Assembly (NCBI GenBank): GCA_027067055.1
Contig: JAMOMK010000104.1
Location: 123,572-187,571, forward strand
Reading direction: 5' to 3'
Source of the DNA: Lysobacterales bacterium
GTDB lineage: Bacteria; Pseudomonadota; Gammaproteobacteria; Xanthomonadales; Marinicellaceae
Length of the DNA stretch: 64,000 nt
The position numbers and the translations under genes are program-made. The notes below the pieces were generated by a model. It did not search any database and was not told the DNA's origin. It saw nothing but the letters and a program-made list of their open reading frames with translations. Of the stretch, positions 24,946 to 35,408 are shown one piece after another. Each line of letters opens with the position of its first letter. The stretch's first letter is position 1.

Positions 24946-26676
24946 TTGTACTTTCTAAAAATACTAATTATTTTGTTGGCTTCAAGCAATATTGCTTTTG
25001 CAGGTTCCTTCTGTGACAGAGATTATGCAACCGGAGATTACAAAAAAGCCTTAGTGAGTTGTGAACAAAAACTAACAAAACTGTCTACTGATGATAAAGG
25101 GGGATTATTCTTAAAACTAATTGATATAGCAAATGAATTAGGAGAAAGAAAAAAGCAAAAACTCTACCTCAATGCATTAAAAAAGATTCCATCTTTTAGT
25201 TCTACTCCTTTATACCAGTTTAAATGGAATAGCTGGAATGGCATATTAAATTATTACAATGACAACATAGAGCTAGCGGAAAAATATTTTCATGAGGAAC
25301 TTTCAATTGCATTGTTAAATAAAAATAAAAAATGGCAAGCCAAAAGCTACAATGACTTAGGAGTTATTGTAGAGGAGAAGGGAGACTATAAATTAGCTTT
25401 AGAAAATTATGTGCAAAGCATTAAACTCTATAAAGAAATAGGAAACAACTATAAAATTGGTATTGGTTACCATAATATAGGGCTAATTTATTCTTCTCTA
25501 GAAGAATATAAAAAAGCAAAGGAGTATTTTAATTTTTCTTTAGAATATTACAAAAAATACCAACAAACCACTATCCAAAGAACAAAAGCCTCTAAACAAA
25601 TAAAACACGCATATGAGTCGTTGTTACAAATTAGCCTGAAAACAAATGATCTTGCATCTACAAATAAATACAGCTCTTTGATAATTACACCCGAAAGCCC
25701 CAATACAGAAAACCTTGACCACTCTATCTTTGACTTTGTAAGACTTTACATTGCTCAAGAAAAATATGACTTGGCAGCCTATTTTTTATCAAAAGCTGAT
25801 GATGTTTTAAAAAATAATGACAATAAATTCAATACTGATTTTTTCTACTTAAAGGCTCGACTTCATCAAAAACGTAAGCAAGTTGGGCTGGCAATTGACG
25901 AATTAAAGACAGGTTTAAAGCATATAAAAGAAGGTAATTTTATAGCATTATCTAAATATTATTTGCTACTCTCTGAATTATATGAAAAAAGTGATAAAGA
26001 AAAATCTCTTAACTTTTTAAAAAAACACCATAAACAACGTGAACACCTATTAGAAAAAAAATACAACTCCAGTATTAAGACGATTCAATTCAAAACAGAA
26101 AAAAACAAAATTGAAAATGATTTAAACAAAGAAAAATTGAAACGGGTTACAGCAGTTTTAAAAATAAAAACACTCAATAATAAATTCCTTATTTCCAGTA
26201 TAATTGTATTCATCTTATTTAGTATACTGCTAAATCTTTATTTCGCTAAAAGAAGAGAGCAACGTCAGTTAAAAAACAAAATTAAACAGCATAAAGAACA
26301 ACTGTTGTTTTTAACCGAAAAATCTGATGAAAGAGACTATAAGAAAAATACATCTATTTGTAAAGAAGACTTTAATAGATATTTAGTGAAGACCATGAAT
26401 AATGCATTAATGATTTGGGAAAAACATACGAGGACAAACCGAATTGAGTTGGCTGATCAAAGTAAAATATGGACAATCTCAATAGATGATGGCACTCTTC
26501 GAACACGTTCATTAGATAAGTACTTATCTATTGACAAAATCCCAAAAAACCCACGATGGCGAAATGTTGTCAGAACCTGTCACTTTGTTTTATCTGATTC
26601 AACCCTAGATAAATCTAGCAGAAAAAAGCTAGAGAAAAATCTCTCTAGCTTAATTTCTTTATTTCAAAAAGTTTAA
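24946..26676 (+). CDS. TPR protein with one membrane helix and conserved C-terminal domain
   Basis: A 576-residue exported or membrane protein. It starts with a signal peptide (about 1-19) on a TTG codon with 'agaag' five bases upstream, and no ATG is available nearby. Then come tetratricopeptide repeats (about 75-370, e.g. 'YNDLGVIVEEKGDYKLALENY'), a coiled coil (about 360-400), a membrane helix (about 412-430), another coiled coil and a cytosolic domain (about 460-570). The last has 'RIELADQSKIWTISIDDG' and 'RTRSLDKYL', which from memory resembles a tail seen in TPR proteins of related bacteria. No kinase or cyclase motif is present. Signalling is inferred. Confidence 0.7.
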   Translation: MYFLKILIILLASSNIAFAGSFCDRDYATGDYKKALVSCEQKLTKLSTDDKGGLFLKLIDIANELGERKKQKLYLNALKKIPSFSSTPLYQFKWNSWNGILNYYNDNIELAEKYFHEELSIALLNKNKKWQAKSYNDLGVIVEEKGDYKLALENYVQSIKLYKEIGNNYKIGIGYHNIGLIYSSLEEYKKAKEYFNFSLEYYKKYQQTTIQRTKASKQIKHAYESLLQISLKTNDLASTNKYSSLIITPESPNTENLDHSIFDFVRLYIAQEKYDLAAYFLSKADDVLKNNDNKFNTDFFYLKARLHQKRKQVGLAIDELKTGLKHIKEGNFIALSKYYLLLSELYEKSDKEKSLNFLKKHHKQREHLLEKKYNSSIKTIQFKTEKNKIENDLNKEKLKRVTAVLKIKTLNNKFLISSIIVFILFSILLNLYFAKRREQRQLKNKIKQHKEQLLFLTEKSDERDYKKNTSICKEDFNRYLVKTMNNALMIWEKHTRTNRIELADQSKIWTISIDDGTLRTRSLDKYLSIDKIPKNPRWRNVVRTCHFVLSDSTLDKSSRKKLEKNLSSLISLFQKV

Positions 26677-27275
26677 TCATCTGACGGATCATCCATTACT
26701 AGTCTTACTCTTGGTATAGCGCACCAAAAAGTCACATTCGTACCAATAACATAATCAGGATTTTCATGATCAAATTCTAATTTTGGGGCAAAAAATGGCA
26801 TTTTATCTATGTCTTTAAATAGAATAAAATCATTTTCAGCTTTGAAATAAGGAACGACATCGTCACCTTCTAATGCCAAAAAATTATATTCTAAACAAGT
26901 ATTAGTCGCTGCAATGATTGCTTTAGTAATTGACACACTGGTATAAATATAAGTACCTCCAAACCCATAGATAATTTTATGGCACACATCATTTTCTTCC
27001 TCAGGATTTTGACCTGAAAAAGTATGCATTGAATGTATATCACATTCTGTGGCGAGTTGATTAATGTAATTAAGTTCAATGACATCAGTATTTGTGATTA
27101 CAACTTGCTTAAATTCATCAGGAGTAATCATAAACTCCTTACGATTAAATGATTCCTCTACAAAAGTAAATCCATTAAAACCTGTAGATTCAATATATAC
27201 ATCTGTTATTAGTTCATCACTATGTGAAACTCTTACTACCATAAGCATTAATAAAGTTAATAATATTTTTTTCAT
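26673..27275 (-). CDS. Secreted protein of unknown function, 200 residues
   Basis: A secreted protein that I do not recognise. The ATG at 27275 has an AGGA seven to eight bases upstream and a signal peptide ending 'VSHS'; the longer reading to 27404 lacks these. The mature part contains two Cys in 'ECDIHSMHTF' and 'DVCHKIIYG', 'TCLEYNF' and 'TFWCAIPRVR', probably disulfide-bonded. It overlaps the TPR gene by four bases tail to tail. Confidence 0.65.
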   Translation of the reverse strand: MKKILLTLLMLMVVRVSHSDELITDVYIESTGFNGFTFVEESFNRKEFMITPDEFKQVVITNTDVIELNYINQLATECDIHSMHTFSGQNPEEENDVCHKIIYGFGGTYIYTSVSITKAIIAATNTCLEYNFLALEGDDVVPYFKAENDFILFKDIDKMPFFAPKLEFDHENPDYVIGTNVTFWCAIPRVRLVMDDPSDD

Positions 27276-27560
27276 GTTGTTTTCCTGAATGTAAAATACA
27301 AATATTAAATTAATGTGACAAATAAGCAAACAATCCAAGTCATTAACTATGGTAAAAACTGGTAAAAATAATAATATTTTTATAATTATCAATAAGTTGG
27401 ACATTGTTCAATAAAACATGAAATCTAAATCTTGACCAATTTGTACCTGACTATTTTCTCACAAATCTTTTTATTTATCATAATATGAGATGGCATTTTG
27501 CAACAGTCATTAGTTTTTAAAAATATAAAATGACTTAATTCTAATTAAAGAGAAAAAATT

Positions 27561-28019
27561 ATGAATATTAAAAAAATATTATTAATACTTATAACCATCA
27601 GTATTGGAAACCTAGCCCAAGCTGTAATATATGGAGGGGGAGGATTTGGTGGAGCGGGTTATTATTATACTGTTATTGACGGAGGTGATCATGGTACAAA
27701 ACGCCCTGTTGGTCCTTTTGAATCAATGGAATCTTGTCTTATATCAAGAGAATCAGAACAAGGGGATGGTGATATTACTGTTCCATGGGCTGGTGCACCA
27801 GGGTGTTTTGAGGTGTTTGAGAGTGATTTAGAAGTATGGAATGAAATTTACTCATTAGCTAAACCAAACTTCCCATTGGATACAATAAGATTGCATATTT
27901 CAAAGATCATTACACTATTAAACAATATAGAGGATTTAGATGAAGCATACAACATAAACCAATACAAACAAGAACGTGAACAACTAATCCAAGATGCACT
28001 AAGATCTAGAAACCAATAG
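27561..28019 (+). CDS. Small secreted protein with Gly-rich N-terminus
   Basis: A 152-residue unrecognised protein with a signal peptide (about 1-21) and a mature start rich in Gly/Tyr ('YGGGGFGGAGYYY'), two Cys about 30 residues apart and a helical C-terminal tail (about 105-150). It has a good Shine-Dalgarno (AAAGAGAA). Twelve bases after it a second secreted-protein gene begins, so the pair is probably one operon. Confidence 0.65.
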   Translation: MNIKKILLILITISIGNLAQAVIYGGGGFGGAGYYYTVIDGGDHGTKRPVGPFESMESCLISRESEQGDGDITVPWAGAPGCFEVFESDLEVWNEIYSLAKPNFPLDTIRLHISKIITLLNNIEDLDEAYNINQYKQEREQLIQDALRSRNQ

Positions 28020-28030
28020 GAGAACGAATT

Positions 28031-28687
28031 ATGAAATACAAAACACATAAAATTTTAAGCTTTTTATTAATTAGCCTTTTTGTAACAAATAACGCTTATT
28101 CTGATACCGATGCCAATTGGTGCGAAGATGGTACCAAAGTACTTTTATCGGACAACAATTGGGATGAAAATATCATCCTTGCCAACTTTCCAGGGGATAT
28201 AGATTATTTACCTGATTGGTACACTGATAGCATAGTAACATCAGACTCAGTGGAAAACTATGCTAATTCATTTGTTGGCGGTGGTGGAGAAATACTTGGA
28301 TACGCTGTTACCAACTCAGGTGAAGTACACTATAATATTTACTCCCCTTCGTTATATCCAGATGATGCATATAACACTAATATGGGGATTCAATTTAGGT
28401 TAGTAAAGTGTTATACCATAGCACCAATGACAAAGACAAAATCACAGCTTGCTCAATCTCCAGGGAGCCCAGGAAGTACTGGTGGATATGATGACACTGG
28501 TATGGTTATAAATGTCACTCCCTTGGATGAGCTTGATTCACTCTGTCATTATTGGGATATTGTTGACCCAGATGATGAAGATGAAGATGAAGAAGATGAT
28601 GATGATGAAATGGGACAGGGTGGCTATAACAACCAAGTTGCCAACCCTCCTGTTACGATTATTATGCCATCTGCACGATGTCAATAA
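28031..28687 (+). CDS. Secreted protein with acidic Asp/Glu tract
   Basis: A 218-residue unrecognised protein with a signal peptide (about 1-24), four or more Cys, and near the C-terminus a tract of about 18 consecutive Asp/Glu residues with few interruptions (DPDDEDEDEEDDDDE). The tract could bind calcium. It follows the previous secreted-protein gene by 11 bases with its own AGGAG site. The acidic tract is encoded by gat/gaa runs, which are prone to slippage. Confidence 0.65.
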   Translation: MKYKTHKILSFLLISLFVTNNAYSDTDANWCEDGTKVLLSDNNWDENIILANFPGDIDYLPDWYTDSIVTSDSVENYANSFVGGGGEILGYAVTNSGEVHYNIYSPSLYPDDAYNTNMGIQFRLVKCYTIAPMTKTKSQLAQSPGSPGSTGGYDDTGMVINVTPLDELDSLCHYWDIVDPDDEDEDEEDDDDEMGQGGYNNQVANPPVTIIMPSARCQ

Positions 28688-28782
28688 AAGTAAACTAGCT
28701 AGAGGTTAAGGAAATAAATAACTCGTTAATGGCACAGGGATTGTGCCACTATCACATAAACTTATGTCCTTAAATATATAAA

Positions 28783-29409
28783 TCAACGCGTCCCAAAAAT
28801 CTTATCCCCAGCATCACCAAGCCCCGGCAAGATATAGCCATTTTCATTCAAGCGACTATCAACTGCTGCCACGTAAATTTCAACATCAGGATGCTTTTCA
28901 AATACAGCTTTTAATCCTTCGGGGGCAGCAACAAGAAATAAGCCGATGATATTTTTGCACCCTTTAGCCACTAAGGCATCCAATGTAGCAATGAATGTTC
29001 CACCTGTGGCAAGCATGGGATCAACAACAAGTACTTGTCTCTTGGTAATCTCTGGAACAAGTTTTTCATAGTAGGCTCGCGCTTCAAGCGTTTGTTCATC
29101 CCTTTCATAACCCACAACCGAAACTCTGGCATTAGGTACAACCTGCAAAACACCATCTAACATACCAAGTCCTGCACGTAATATGGGAACAATAGTCAGT
29201 TTTTTACCTGCGATTTGCTGCACTTGAGTTTTTCCTGCCCACGTATCTATGGTGGTGGTTTCTAAAGGTAAATTTTTAGTCGCCTCGTAAGTCAACAAAG
29301 TACTAATTTCGCCAGTGATTTCACGAAAAGATTTGATGCTAATATTTTTTTCACGCAACAAACCAATTTTGTGTTGCACTAAAGGGTGATTAATTTCATG
29401 TATTGCCAT
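28783..29409 (-). CDS. upp: Uracil phosphoribosyltransferase
   Basis: Salvages uracil: uracil + PRPP gives UMP + PPi, in the cytosol. The 208-residue protein carries the PRPP loop '[11 protein letters not shown]', the uracil-binding end '[16 protein letters not shown]' and '[12 protein letters not shown]'. Length equals that of E. coli Upp. It is divergent from the SNF2 helicase gene, with 44 bp between the starts. Confidence 0.97.
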   Translation of the reverse strand: MAIHEINHPLVQHKIGLLREKNISIKSFREITGEISTLLTYEATKNLPLETTTIDTWAGKTQVQQIAGKKLTIVPILRAGLGMLDGVLQVVPNARVSVVGYERDEQTLEARAYYEKLVPEITKRQVLVVDPMLATGGTFIATLDALVAKGCKNIIGLFLVAAPEGLKAVFEKHPDVEIYVAAVDSRLNENGYILPGLGDAGDKIFGTR

Positions 29410-29453
29410 TGCTTAGGTTTTTTATTTAAGTAGTCTTACATTATAATACATCC

Positions 29454-32400
29454 ATGAAAATTAGTACCTACCAAATCAGCGAAGCTGTTGAATTTAATGA
29501 TTACAAACGCGGCAAAAACTATTTTTTGCAGAGTAAAGTCCTTTCTTATGAAATTACAGAGAATACAGGCTATTCCTTAATGCTGCACTCAAAAGTCAAA
29601 GGCAGTTATAAAAACAACTACACTCAAGATATTGTCATCAATCAAAGTTTATTGGGCGATGATATTGAAATTGACGGCGATTGTAGCTGTCCTGTTGGTT
29701 ACAACTGTAAACATGTTGTTGCTACTTGTTTTCAATACCAATACGATTCTTCAACTCAAATGGTTAATAAACAAAGCAATACAACTAGCCTTGTTGATAA
29801 GTGGCTAAAAGATATGCTTTCTAAACAAAAAAGCAACACCGCTCCCGTAACAACACTAAACAGTGAGGATTTTATTCTTTATCGCTTATTCGAAAATAAA
29901 AATAGTGATGATTTAAAAATATACCGCTCGCGTATTTTAAAAAATGGTAAAGTTGGTAGAGGTAGTGTTATCAATTTCAGCTCATTTAATTATGCTCATA
30001 ATGAAATTTTGGATGCTCACGATGCACGTGTACAAGAAATTATTAATGCTACAGACAATTCTTATTATTACTACACAATAGCTGGTACAGTTGGCAATCT
30101 ATTAGTTAAATCCTTGATTAAAACGGGTCGTTGTTTTTTTCAAAAATCTAATCAAGCCCTTAAATTTAATACAAAAATAATCACACCAAATATCTATTGG
30201 GAAAAAAGCGATCACAAGCACAAACGACTGCAAATTGATTTCGGTTTAGGTAAAAGCACAATGATTGCAACAGAACCCGTGATGGTTATTGATAAAGAAA
30301 ACCATCAAATATATGAACTAAATGCCAATGTAAATTTTGAAACATTAAATGCTTTTTTTCAATCTCCTGATATTCCTAACAACGAAGTGGGTACAGTTTA
30401 TAAAAATTTAGCTATTGGATTAAAAAATGTCCAAGTTGAGACTCCAAAAGAATATAAAGTTAACACTTTGGATACCAAGCCAGTACCTGTCATTACTATT
30501 AGTCAGGAAGATCATAATAACAGCGTTAGTTTTGCCGTTGCATTGAATTTTCTGTACGACAACATTATTTGTGAATACCAACCGCGAGAAGAAAAAACAC
30601 ACGCCTTTGGTGATAATGCAGAAACTTTAATCACAAGACACTTAGATGAAGAATTTAAAGCATTAGAACAATTACAAAGCCTTGGGTTGACACAAGTTGA
30701 TGAAGAGCTAACCCGTTTAAGTTTTTCATTTGAAAAATCTGTACAACACGGTTTAGAACAATGGAATCACTTCCTGAGTCAAGAGATACCAAAGCTCGAA
30801 AAACAAGGCTGGAAGGTCAATATAGATGACTCTTTTAAACTTACCTTCAACACAGAGGCAGAAATTGTAGTCGAGAGTGAAGAAGACAGTAATGATTGGT
30901 TTTCATTATCCTTCGATATAAATGTCGATGGCAAAAACTATCCGCTTGCTCCCTTAGTAGAATCGGTCATCAATGACTTTGAAAATTTTGATGACCTCCC
31001 CGAAAAGCTATTGATTAGTATTGGCAATTTAAACTACATCGAATTACCAACACAACCACTCAAACCCGTCTTGAAAACCTTGTTTGAACTTTTTGACCGC
31101 CAAGATGAAAATAAAAATTTAAAAATTGGTGCCTTTGATGCTCACATGCTCGAAGACATGGAAGAGTCAGTTACATGGAAAGGCAGTAAAGAAATTCTCA
31201 AACTTGCAAAAAAACTCAAAAACTATGAAGGCATTGAAAACATAAAACCACCCTCTTGTTTAAAGCTTGAATTACGTGATTACCAACAACAAGGACTTAA
31301 TTGGCTGAACTTTTTATACGAATTTCGTTTCAGTGGAATCTTAGCCGATGATATGGGACTTGGTAAAACCGTACAAACCTTAGCACATCTTTCGCGCCTA
31401 AAAGAAGACAAAAAACTCAATAAACCAGCACTCATCATCGTTCCAACCTCTTTAATTGCCAACTGGAAAAATGAAGTGGCAAAATTCACACCCAATCTAA
31501 ACATCCTCACACTTTATGGATTTGAACGCAAAGAATTGTTTAAAGACATGGCAAATGCCGATTTAATCTTAACCACCTATACCTTGGTAAGTAATGATTT
31601 AGAACACCACGAATCACGAAAATACAGTTACATCATTTTAGATGAAGCCCAAAAAATCAAAAATCCACGCACCAAAATGGCACGCACCATCTGTGGCTTA
31701 AAAAGTGAAAATCGCTTGGCATTAACAGGCACCCCCATAGAAAACCATTTAGGTGAACTGTGGTCAATTTTCAACTTCCTGATGCCTGGTTTTTTACACA
31801 ATCAAAAATTATTCAATGACTATTACCGCAAACCTATTGAAAATAACTTTGATACACAAATGCAAGAGCAACTCAATAAACGCATCAAACCATTCATCAT
31901 GCGTCGCACCAAAGGCGATGTCTTAACTGAATTACCACCCAAGACCGAAATCATCAAACTCACCCAATTTGATGACAAACAATCCAAACTATACGAAACC
32001 ATCCGCATCGCCATGAATAAAAAGGTTCAAGATGCGGTAGCAGAAAAAGGCTTAAATAAATCGCATATTCACATACTTGATGCACTACTCAAACTTCGTC
32101 AAGTGTGTTGCGACCCATCAATTCTCAAGTTGAAACAAGCCAAAAAAGTCAAAGAATCCGCAAAGCTGACTCTATTTCTCGAACTTATTGATGAATTAAT
32201 GGCAGAAGGTCGTAAAGTCTTGGTATTTTCACAATTCACTACAATGTTATCCATTCTTGAGCGTGAAATTAAAAAGAAAAAAATCAGCTACGTCAAACTC
32301 ACAGGCTCATCCACTAAACGTGACAAGATTATTGATAAATTCACCAATGGCGAAGCCGACATATTTCTCATCAGTCTTAAAGCCGGCGGAGTTGGCTTAA

Positions 32401-32666
32401 ATCTAGTGGAAGCTGATACCGTTATTCACTACGACCCCTGGTGGAATCCCGCAGTCGAAAACCAAGCAACAGACAGAGCACACCGAATCGGGCAAAACAA
32501 AAAGGTTTTTGTCTACAAACTCATCGTCGAAAACACCATCGAAGAAAAAATCATCGAACTGCAAAAGAAAAAGAAAGCCCTGCAAGATGGCATCTATGAT
32601 AAAGGCGGAAAACTAGAAGACAAAAAATTCAATGGCAATGAATTAATGGACTTACTGAAAGGTTAA
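29454..32666 (+). CDS. SWIM zinc-finger SNF2 helicase
   Basis: A 1070-residue Swi2/Snf2 ATPase. The N-terminal SWIM zinc finger is C77-x-C79-x5-C85-x-H87. A long central region follows. The helicase core (about 605-1065) shows Walker A around Lys638 ('ADDMGLGKTVQ'), motif II 'LDEAQKIKNP', 'ALTGTPIENHLGELW', 'VFSQFTTM' and 'DRAHRIGQ'. Proteins of this layout are chromosomal and have no firm role in bacteria; remodelling of nucleoprotein or RNA polymerase complexes is assumed from the family. It precedes the type I R-M operon but is separated from it by 115 bp, so it may or may not belong to the defence island. Confidence 0.9.
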   Translation: MKISTYQISEAVEFNDYKRGKNYFLQSKVLSYEITENTGYSLMLHSKVKGSYKNNYTQDIVINQSLLGDDIEIDGDCSCPVGYNCKHVVATCFQYQYDSSTQMVNKQSNTTSLVDKWLKDMLSKQKSNTAPVTTLNSEDFILYRLFENKNSDDLKIYRSRILKNGKVGRGSVINFSSFNYAHNEILDAHDARVQEIINATDNSYYYYTIAGTVGNLLVKSLIKTGRCFFQKSNQALKFNTKIITPNIYWEKSDHKHKRLQIDFGLGKSTMIATEPVMVIDKENHQIYELNANVNFETLNAFFQSPDIPNNEVGTVYKNLAIGLKNVQVETPKEYKVNTLDTKPVPVITISQEDHNNSVSFAVALNFLYDNIICEYQPREEKTHAFGDNAETLITRHLDEEFKALEQLQSLGLTQVDEELTRLSFSFEKSVQHGLEQWNHFLSQEIPKLEKQGWKVNIDDSFKLTFNTEAEIVVESEEDSNDWFSLSFDINVDGKNYPLAPLVESVINDFENFDDLPEKLLISIGNLNYIELPTQPLKPVLKTLFELFDRQDENKNLKIGAFDAHMLEDMEESVTWKGSKEILKLAKKLKNYEGIENIKPPSCLKLELRDYQQQGLNWLNFLYEFRFSGILADDMGLGKTVQTLAHLSRLKEDKKLNKPALIIVPTSLIANWKNEVAKFTPNLNILTLYGFERKELFKDMANADLILTTYTLVSNDLEHHESRKYSYIILDEAQKIKNPRTKMARTICGLKSENRLALTGTPIENHLGELWSIFNFLMPGFLHNQKLFNDYYRKPIENNFDTQMQEQLNKRIKPFIMRRTKGDVLTELPPKTEIIKLTQFDDKQSKLYETIRIAMNKKVQDAVAEKGLNKSHIHILDALLKLRQVCCDPSILKLKQAKKVKESAKLTLFLELIDELMAEGRKVLVFSQFTTMLSILEREIKKKKISYVKLTGSSTKRDKIIDKFTNGEADIFLISLKAGGVGLNLVEADTVIHYDPWWNPAVENQATDRAHRIGQNKKVFVYKLIVENTIEEKIIELQKKKKALQDGIYDKGGKLEDKKFNGNELMDLLKG

Positions 32667-32781
32667 GGACACTTTGAAAAATAGAATTTCTCAGAGTTTC
32701 CTTAATATCACAGCAATATAAATTGCATAATAAAATCAAATTGTCTATATTAATTATCCACACACAGATCAATGCAAAAAT

Positions 32782-34248
32782 ATGTTTGAACAAACTTTTC
32801 GCAATATCGATGACATCCTCTACAAAGACTCAGGCGCAGATAGTGAGCTGGATTATATCGGTCAAACCTCATGGGTGATGTTTTTGCGTTATTTGGACGA
32901 ACTGGAACAAGAAAAAGCCAACAAAGCCCTACTCACAGGCAAAGACTATCAACATATTCTTGAAGAAAAATACCGCTGGTCAAACTGGGCGATGCCCTTG
33001 GGTGAAGATGGACAACTAGACCACCATGTTGCTATGACAGGTGTTGATTTGGTGCAATTTGTCGATGGTGAACTGTTTCCTTATTTGGCAAAATTTAAAC
33101 ACGAAACTGACGACTCACAAACCATCGAATACAAAATTGGTGAGATATTTTCCGAGTTAAAAAACAAAATCCAAAGCGGCTACAACCTGCGCGAAATTTT
33201 AGAATACGCCGATGAATTACCGTTTCGCTCCAGCAAAGACAAACACGAACTCAGTCACCTGTATGAAAGTAAAATCAAAAACATGGGCAATGCAGGTCGC
33301 AACGGCGGTCAATACTACACCCCAAGACCCTTGATTCGTGCCATGATTGAAGTCATCAAACCAGAAATTGGTGAAAAGATTTATGACGGAGCCGCTGGCT
33401 CATGCGGATTTTTATGTGAAAGTTACGACTATTTGTACCAGCGTATGCATTCCGAGGGCAAGGCAACGACCAGCAACCTCAAAACCTTACAAGAAAAGAC
33501 CCTCTACGGTAAAGAAAAGAAATCCCTTGCCTATGTCATCGGCATCATGAACATGATATTGCACGGCATCGAAGCGCCCAATATCATCCATACCAATACC
33601 TTGGGCGAAAACATCCGCGATATAGTCGAAAAAAACCGTTACAAAATCATCCTAGCCAATCCGCCCTTTGGTGGCAAAGAACGCAAAGAAGTGCAACAAA
33701 ACTTCGACATCAAAACCGGTGAAACCGCCTTTTTATTCCTGCAACATTTTATCAAATCCTTAAAAACAGGTGGACGTGCAGCCATCGTTATCAAAAACAC
33801 TTTTTTGAGCAACACCGATAACGCTGCCATCAGCTTACGCAAACATTTGCTCAACAGTTGTAATTTACACACCGTATTGGACATGCCAGCCGGAACATTT
33901 TTAGGCGCGGGTGTCAAAACTGTGGTACTGTTTTTTGAAAAAGGCGAAGCCACCAAAAACACCTGGTTTTACCAACTCAATCCTGGTCGCAATATGGGCA
34001 AAACCAACCCATTAAACGACAAAGACATGGCAGAGTTTGTCAATACGCAAATTAAAAAGCCAGAAACCGAACAATCTTGGAACCTAAAAATAGCCAACAT
34101 CAACCAAGAAACCTTAGATTTAAGCGTCAAAAACCCCAACACCCCAAAAGAAGCACCGCTAAGAGCCCCTGAAGAAATTTTAAAAGAAATGAAACAATTG
34201 GATAAGGAAACTCAAGGGTTATTGGTCAGTATTGAGGAATTGTTGTGA
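32782..34248 (+). CDS. hsdM: Type I restriction-modification methyltransferase subunit HsdM
   Basis: Adenine-N6 methyltransferase subunit of a type I R-M complex (M2S methylates, R2M2S restricts). The 488-residue protein has the HsdM N-terminal helical domain (about 8-150), SAM motif 'DGAAGSCGFL' and the catalytic N293-P-P-F ('NPPFGG'). The C-terminal helix that contacts HsdS is present, so it looks intact. It overlaps hsdS by GTGA. The HsdR partner in this window is broken. Confidence 0.96.
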   Translation: MFEQTFRNIDDILYKDSGADSELDYIGQTSWVMFLRYLDELEQEKANKALLTGKDYQHILEEKYRWSNWAMPLGEDGQLDHHVAMTGVDLVQFVDGELFPYLAKFKHETDDSQTIEYKIGEIFSELKNKIQSGYNLREILEYADELPFRSSKDKHELSHLYESKIKNMGNAGRNGGQYYTPRPLIRAMIEVIKPEIGEKIYDGAAGSCGFLCESYDYLYQRMHSEGKATTSNLKTLQEKTLYGKEKKSLAYVIGIMNMILHGIEAPNIIHTNTLGENIRDIVEKNRYKIILANPPFGGKERKEVQQNFDIKTGETAFLFLQHFIKSLKTGGRAAIVIKNTFLSNTDNAAISLRKHLLNSCNLHTVLDMPAGTFLGAGVKTVVLFFEKGEATKNTWFYQLNPGRNMGKTNPLNDKDMAEFVNTQIKKPETEQSWNLKIANINQETLDLSVKNPNTPKEAPLRAPEEILKEMKQLDKETQGLLVSIEELL

Positions 34249-35408
34249 GGGAAGGTTGGATTTCAGACAATTTGAGCAACTGTGTTAAATTGAAAAGCGG
34301 TGATGGATTAACTGCTAAAAAAATGATACCAGGGGTTTTTCCTGTTTATGGTGGAAATGGTATTGCTGGCTACCATAACGAATATAACTTGAAAGGTAAA
34401 AATATAATAATTGGACGTGTCGGAGCTTTATGTGGCAATGCGAGATTTGTAGATGATAAATTATGGGTAACTGATAACGCCTTTAAAATATCAGAGTTCA
34501 AATATGAATTTGAACTTAAATTTTTAAAATATTTATTAAATCATCTGAATTTAAGAAGTTATGCAAGACAATCAGCTCAACCTGTAATATCTAATTCATC
34601 TTTGAAAGATGTTATTTTAACTTTTCCAAAATCATTGTCAGAACAAAAACAAATCGTAGCCATTTTAGATAAAGCCTTTGCCGCCATCGACCAAGCCATC
34701 GCCAATACCGAAAAAAACACCCAAAATGCCAAAGACCTATTCCAATCCAAACTCAATGCCATTTTTTCTCAAACGGGTGAGGGTTGGGAGGAGAAGAGGC
34801 TTAGTGACATCGGAATCGTCCAAACAGGAACAACCCCACCGACTAAAGATAAAACTAATTATGGTGATTACATGCCATTTGTAAAGCCTCCACATTTTAA
34901 GAGTGACGGTTCAATAGATAGTAAAAAATCAATGTTAAGTAAAAAGGGGTTAGTAAAAGGTAGATTGATAGATAAAAATTCAATTTTAATGGTTTGCATT
35001 GGAGCAACAATTGGAAAAACTGGTTTTACGACTATACCAGTAAGTGCAAATCAACAAATTAATGCTTTAACACCTTCTGATAACTATATTCCTAAACTGT
35101 TATATTTTTGCCTCATTTCCCCATATGCTCAAAACCAAGTATTGCTTTCAGGAAGTAGTGCACAAGCCACTTTACCAATAATGAATAAATCAAAATGGTT
35201 GAAATTGAAAGTAAATCTCCCATCCGAGAATACCGAACAATCTAGAATAGTAAGACTACTAAATAATTTAAATTTAGAATGTAATAATGCTGAGTTAAAG
35301 TACGAAAGAAAAATAACAAACTTAGTAGAACTAAAAAAATCAATCCTACAAAAAGCATTTACAGGAGAATTGACCCGTAAGGTGGGCTTGCCCACCAACA
35401 GTGTTTAA
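34245..35408 (+). CDS. hsdS: Type I specificity subunit HsdS
   Basis: Determines the DNA target through two TRDs (about 1-150 and 190-340), each followed by a conserved coiled coil ('EQKQIVAILDKAFAAIDQAI', 'EQSRIVRLLNNLN'). The 387-residue length is in the family range. The start is a GTG overlapping the hsdM stop. The last ten residues (RKVGLPTNSV) and the stop codon lie inside the palindromic repeat element at 35377-35583; the normal family end ('AFTGEL') lies just before that point. The final residues are outside the TRDs, so the subunit should still function. Confidence 0.93.
   Translation: MREGWISDNLSNCVKLKSGDGLTAKKMIPGVFPVYGGNGIAGYHNEYNLKGKNIIIGRVGALCGNARFVDDKLWVTDNAFKISEFKYEFELKFLKYLLNHLNLRSYARQSAQPVISNSSLKDVILTFPKSLSEQKQIVAILDKAFAAIDQAIANTEKNTQNAKDLFQSKLNAIFSQTGEGWEEKRLSDIGIVQTGTTPPTKDKTNYGDYMPFVKPPHFKSDGSIDSKKSMLSKKGLVKGRLIDKNSILMVCIGATIGKTGFTTIPVSANQQINALTPSDNYIPKLLYFCLISPYAQNQVLLSGSSAQATLPIMNKSKWLKLKVNLPSENTEQSRIVRLLNNLNLECNNAELKYERKITNLVELKKSILQKAFTGELTRKVGLPTNSV

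Noticed and set aside
28730-28748. Hairpin between the acidic protein gene and upp as a terminator
   Set aside because: The stem is only seven bases and there is no T-run on either side.
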